A DNA stretch of 7,583 bases from the NCBI GenBank assembly GCA_035509615.1, contig DATJLK010000240.1, positions 1 to 7,583 of the forward strand, given 5' to 3'. The notes below the pieces were generated by a model. The model was given only the letters and a program-made list of their open reading frames with translations. It did no database searches and was not told the origin of the DNA. Position numbers and translations under genes: made by a program. The DNA comes from AP-15 sp035509615. Its GTDB lineage: Bacteria; Pseudomonadota; Alphaproteobacteria; ATCC43930; CGMCC-115725. Shown in pieces: positions 5,370 to 7,583 of this stretch; the stretch's first letter is position 1; each line of letters begins with the position of its first letter.

Positions 5370-7357
5370 GCCGAACCGGCCGGCCGAGCGGCGGTTCCCG
5401 GCGCCGCGCGAGTCGCCGCCACGCGCATTCGCGATCGCCGGTCGCTGAGCGAGACGACACCGCCCAATGCCGCCAGCACCGCACCAAACCAGACCCACGG
5501 CACTAGCGGATTGTAGTAGGCGCGCAACACCCAGCCGCCTTGGCCATCGCCGTCACCTAGCGCCAGATAGAGATCGCCAAAACCATTGGTCGTGATCGAA
5601 GTGTTGGTCGTCGAACTGCCAGCGATCGGGTAAAACCGCCTCTCGGGATGGACGATAAAAGGTGCGGCACCGGGGCGTTCGACGACGATGTCGGCGCGCT
5701 CGAACTGATAGTTTTCGGCCCGGCCGTCGGTGACCCCGACAAAATGCAGGGTGCGGCCGGCAATCTGAACATCATCGCCGGGATGCACTGTCTCGATCTG
5801 CTCGCTGCGCCACGCGGTTGACACGGTGATGCCGGCGATCAGCACGCCGACCCCGAAATGGGCGATTGCATAACCCCAGGTGCCGCGCGGCAAATGGCGC
5901 AGCCGACGCAGCACGGTGACGGGCGGCAATTTGCCGAGGCTAATGCGGTCGGCGAGATCGGCCAATACGCCGAGGGTTGCCCAGACGGCGAGCGCGATGC
6001 CGCCGAGTGCGGCAAGCGAGGCGCGGCGATCGAAATAGAATACGATCAGCGGCGCCGCGGCCGCCCCGATCAGCGCAGGCAGCAATCGACGCACGGCGCT
6101 CACAAGATTGCCATGCCGCCAGGCGAGCACCGGCCCGATTGCCATCGCGATCAGGCCGGGAACGACAATCGGGACAAAGGTGGCGTCGAAATACTGGGGC
6201 CCGACCGACAGCTTGACACCGCTCCACACCTCGGCAAACAACGGGTAGAAGGTGCCGAGAAAGACCGTCGCCATGCCCCCGGCGAGCAGCAAATTGTTGA
6301 ACACAAGGGCGCCCTCGCGGCTGATCGGCGCGAACGGGTTGCCGACGGCGAGGCTTGGCGCGCGCCAGGCGTAGAGAATAAGCCCGCCGCCGATCACCAC
6401 CGCGATCAGGATCAGGATAAAAACCCCGCGGGTTGGGTCGAGGGCAAAGGAGTGAACCGAAGTCAACACCCCGGAACGTACGAGGAAAGTGCCGATCAGG
6501 CTCATGCCAAAAGTCATGATCGCGAGCAGCAAGGTCCAGCGCTGCAATGTCTCGCGCTTTTCGACCACGGCGGCCGAATGCAGTAGCGCGGTACCGAGCA
6601 GCCACGGCATGAACGAGGCGTTCTCGACCGGGTCCCACGCCCACCATCCACCCCAACCGAGTACGTAATAGGCCCACCAACTGCCCATCGCAACGCCGAT
6701 GGTCAGTCCGCACCACGCGGTCAGCGCCCAGGGTCGTACCCAACGCGCCCAGACCGCGTCGACCCGGCCCTCGATCAATGCCGCGATCGCAAACGAATAG
6801 CAGATCGAGAACCCGACATAGCCGAAATAGAGGAATGGCGGATGAAAGGCGAGACCCGGGTCCTGCAGCAGCGGGTTGAGGCCGCGACCTTGGGCCGGCA
6901 CCGGAAACAGGCGGGCAAACGGGTTCGAGGTCGCGATGATGAAGACGAGTGTGCCAAAACCGAGCAACCCCTGGATCGCCAGGGTACGGGCCCGCAGACC
7001 GGCCGGCAGACCCCGGCCGAAAAACGCTACGAGGCCGCCAAACAGCGCCAGCATAAAGACCCACAACATCATCGAGCCTTCATGACTGCCCCAGGCGCCG
7101 GTGACCTTGTAGAGCATTGGTTTCGTGGTGCTCGAATTCTCAAAGACGTTGAGCACCGAAAAGTCGGAGACGATGTGCGCGTGGATGAAGATGGCGAACG
7201 CCGACGCGATCAGGCCAAGCTGCAGTAGTGCTGCCGGTCGGGCGGTGTCCATCAGGGCTCGGCTCTTCGCCGCCGCGCCGACGAGCGGCACCGTCCCTTG
7301 CACCGCCGCTACCAACAGGGCCAGGATAAGGACGAACTGGCCGATTTCCACCAGCAT
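5366..7357 (-). CDS. ccmF: Haem lyase subunit CcmF
   Basis: The large integral membrane core of the System I holocytochrome c synthase; it takes haem from CcmE and, with CcmH and CcmI, ligates it to the CxxCH motif of apocytochrome c at the periplasmic face. The product has 663 residues, in the usual 640-660 range, with many hydrophobic segments throughout. The tryptophan-rich WWD haem-binding domain is at 235-252 (WGGWWAWDPVENASFMPW). All four conserved histidines are present: His172 (FHPP), His260 (LLHS), His302 (VHSF) and His500 (AHFGV). SHEGSMMLW (91-99) is also typical. The periplasmic domain at about 520-608 and the last membrane segment near 618-636 complete the protein; an Arg/Ala-rich cytoplasmic tail follows. 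The start ATG is supported by AGGAGG seven bases upstream and by the family N-terminus. It is the first visible gene of the cluster, and its stop overlaps ccmH. Confidence 0.97.
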   Translation of the reverse strand: MLVEIGQFVLILALLVAAVQGTVPLVGAAAKSRALMDTARPAALLQLGLIASAFAIFIHAHIVSDFSVLNVFENSSTTKPMLYKVTGAWGSHEGSMMLWVFMLALFGGLVAFFGRGLPAGLRARTLAIQGLLGFGTLVFIIATSNPFARLFPVPAQGRGLNPLLQDPGLAFHPPFLYFGYVGFSICYSFAIAALIEGRVDAVWARWVRPWALTAWCGLTIGVAMGSWWAYYVLGWGGWWAWDPVENASFMPWLLGTALLHSAAVVEKRETLQRWTLLLAIMTFGMSLIGTFLVRSGVLTSVHSFALDPTRGVFILILIAVVIGGGLILYAWRAPSLAVGNPFAPISREGALVFNNLLLAGGMATVFLGTFYPLFAEVWSGVKLSVGPQYFDATFVPIVVPGLIAMAIGPVLAWRHGNLVSAVRRLLPALIGAAAAPLIVFYFDRRASLAALGGIALAVWATLGVLADLADRISLGKLPPVTVLRRLRHLPRGTWGYAIAHFGVGVLIAGITVSTAWRSEQIETVHPGDDVQIAGRTLHFVGVTDGRAENYQFERADIVVERPGAAPFIVHPERRFYPIAGSSTTNTSITTNGFGDLYLALGDGDGQGGWVLRAYYNPLVPWVWFGAVLAALGGVVSLSDRRSRMRVAATRAAPGTAARPAGSA

Positions 7358-7364
7358 CGCGCCA

Positions 7365-7370
7365 CCTCCT
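7365..7370 (-). promoter_or_regulatory. Ribosome binding site of ccmF
   Basis: A perfect AGGAGG on the minus strand, seven bases before the ccmF ATG at 7357. It is the strongest Shine-Dalgarno sequence in the window. This fits ccmF being the entry point for ribosomes, with ccmH and ccmI then translated by coupling. Confidence 0.85.
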
Positions 7371-7373
7371 CGG

Positions 7374-7399
7374 CTGCGCCAAAACTTCCTGCGCCAAAA
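7374..7399. repeat. 15-base tandem duplication upstream of ccmF
   Basis: The plus-strand sequence CTGCGCCAAAA occurs at 7374-7384 and again at 7389-7399, a period of 15 with four bases between. It ends just upstream of the ccmF ribosome binding site. It is a second small tandem duplication in the ccm region, besides the one at ccmH/ccmI. No function is evident. Confidence 0.75.
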
Positions 7400-7541
7400 T
7401 ACCCGTCAACCGCGAGTCATCCGCAAACGCCCGGATATTTCCCGGTCATCCCGAAATACGCCTTCCTCGGCCATGTCAGGACAAGTGAGAGCATTCACCA
7501 ATGCGCCGCGCCCGCCCGGCAGGCTTCCCGGTTGCGACCCA

Positions 7542-7580
7542 ATATGCCCGAGATAGAGGGTCTGATCATGGCGGGCATAT
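7542..7580. repeat. Perfect 9-base inverted repeat, 21-base spacer, at the right edge
   Basis: ATATGCCCG (7542-7550) is matched by CGGGCATAT (7572-7580). The two arms are 30 bases apart centre to centre, close to three turns of the helix, which would suit two binding sites for one regulator upstream of ccmF. Chance is possible, and the context beyond 7583 is not visible. Confidence 0.5.
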
Positions 7581-7583
7581 CGC

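Larger units (their letters stand above)
7371..7583. other. Leader or intergenic region upstream of ccmF
   Basis: No recognisable gene was found. On the minus strand one frame is open from the edge to a stop at 7406-7408, but it looks like no known protein. Its third codon positions are only about 60% G or C by count, below the strongly G/C-biased ccm genes, so it is probably not coding. In particular no CcmE C-terminus is seen. On the plus strand an ATG at 7568 (MAGIS, preceded by AGAGGG) could start a divergent gene that leaves the window, but five codons prove nothing. A convincing promoter for ccmF was not found. Confidence 0.5.

Noticed and set aside
5858..6586. Plus-strand 242-codon open frame inside ccmF
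   Set aside because: It is antisense to the conserved core of CcmF; its composition (Gln, Arg, Asp, Gly) reflects the complement of membrane-protein codons.
7140..7409. Minus-strand frame with EVLAQ, reminiscent of the EVLAK near the end of CcmE
   Set aside because: The frame closes at a stop at 7446-7448, the sequence after the match does not continue like CcmE, and the resemblance is partly created by the 15-base duplication.
7436..7458. Imperfect hairpin TATTTC...GAAATA upstream of ccmF
   Set aside because: Only six base pairs outside an irregular interior; it is within what chance would give.

Overview
The window comes from a G+C-rich bacterial chromosome, by eye roughly two thirds G+C, and most probably an alphaproteobacterium. 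The clues are a System I (Ccm) cytochrome c maturation cluster with a TPR-type CcmI, a hopanoid-associated epimerase of the HpnA family, and a short-chain dehydrogenase of a type common in Alpha- and Betaproteobacteria. No lineage below class can be named from the sequence alone. Every gene I can support lies on the minus strand, so the genes are described from right to left, in the direction of transcription.

Right part (about 7583 to 3312): a non-coding or unassigned leader (7358-7583) precedes ccmF, ccmH and ccmI. ccmF and ccmH overlap by ATGA. ccmH and ccmI are joined by an unusual tandem triplication of the first bases of ccmI. CcmF and CcmH carry the expected haem-handling and CxxC motifs. 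CcmI is long (519 residues), with two membrane segments and two blocks of TPR-like sequence. Together they would act on the periplasmic side of the inner membrane, reducing and holding apocytochrome c and attaching haem delivered by CcmE. Neither ccmE nor ccmG is visible next to them.

Middle (3264 to 2260): hpnA starts 47 bases after ccmI with its own ribosome binding site. It is probably cotranscribed with the ccm genes, although its family belongs to hopanoid biosynthesis.

Left-middle (2149 to 499): a pyridoxal kinase (pdxY) and, 16 bases downstream, an SDR oxidoreductase form a second tight pair. A perfect 8-base hairpin sits just upstream of the pdxY start. The 380 bases beyond the SDR gene are non-coding and contain two perfect inverted repeats. 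At the extreme left is the signal-peptide start of another minus-strand gene that runs out of the window.

There is no rRNA, tRNA, CRISPR array, insertion sequence or phage gene visible. These are mostly ordinary housekeeping genes. The most unusual structure is the triplicated ccmI start, where two six-codon mini-ORFs and the real gene are linked by three successive ATGA overlaps.
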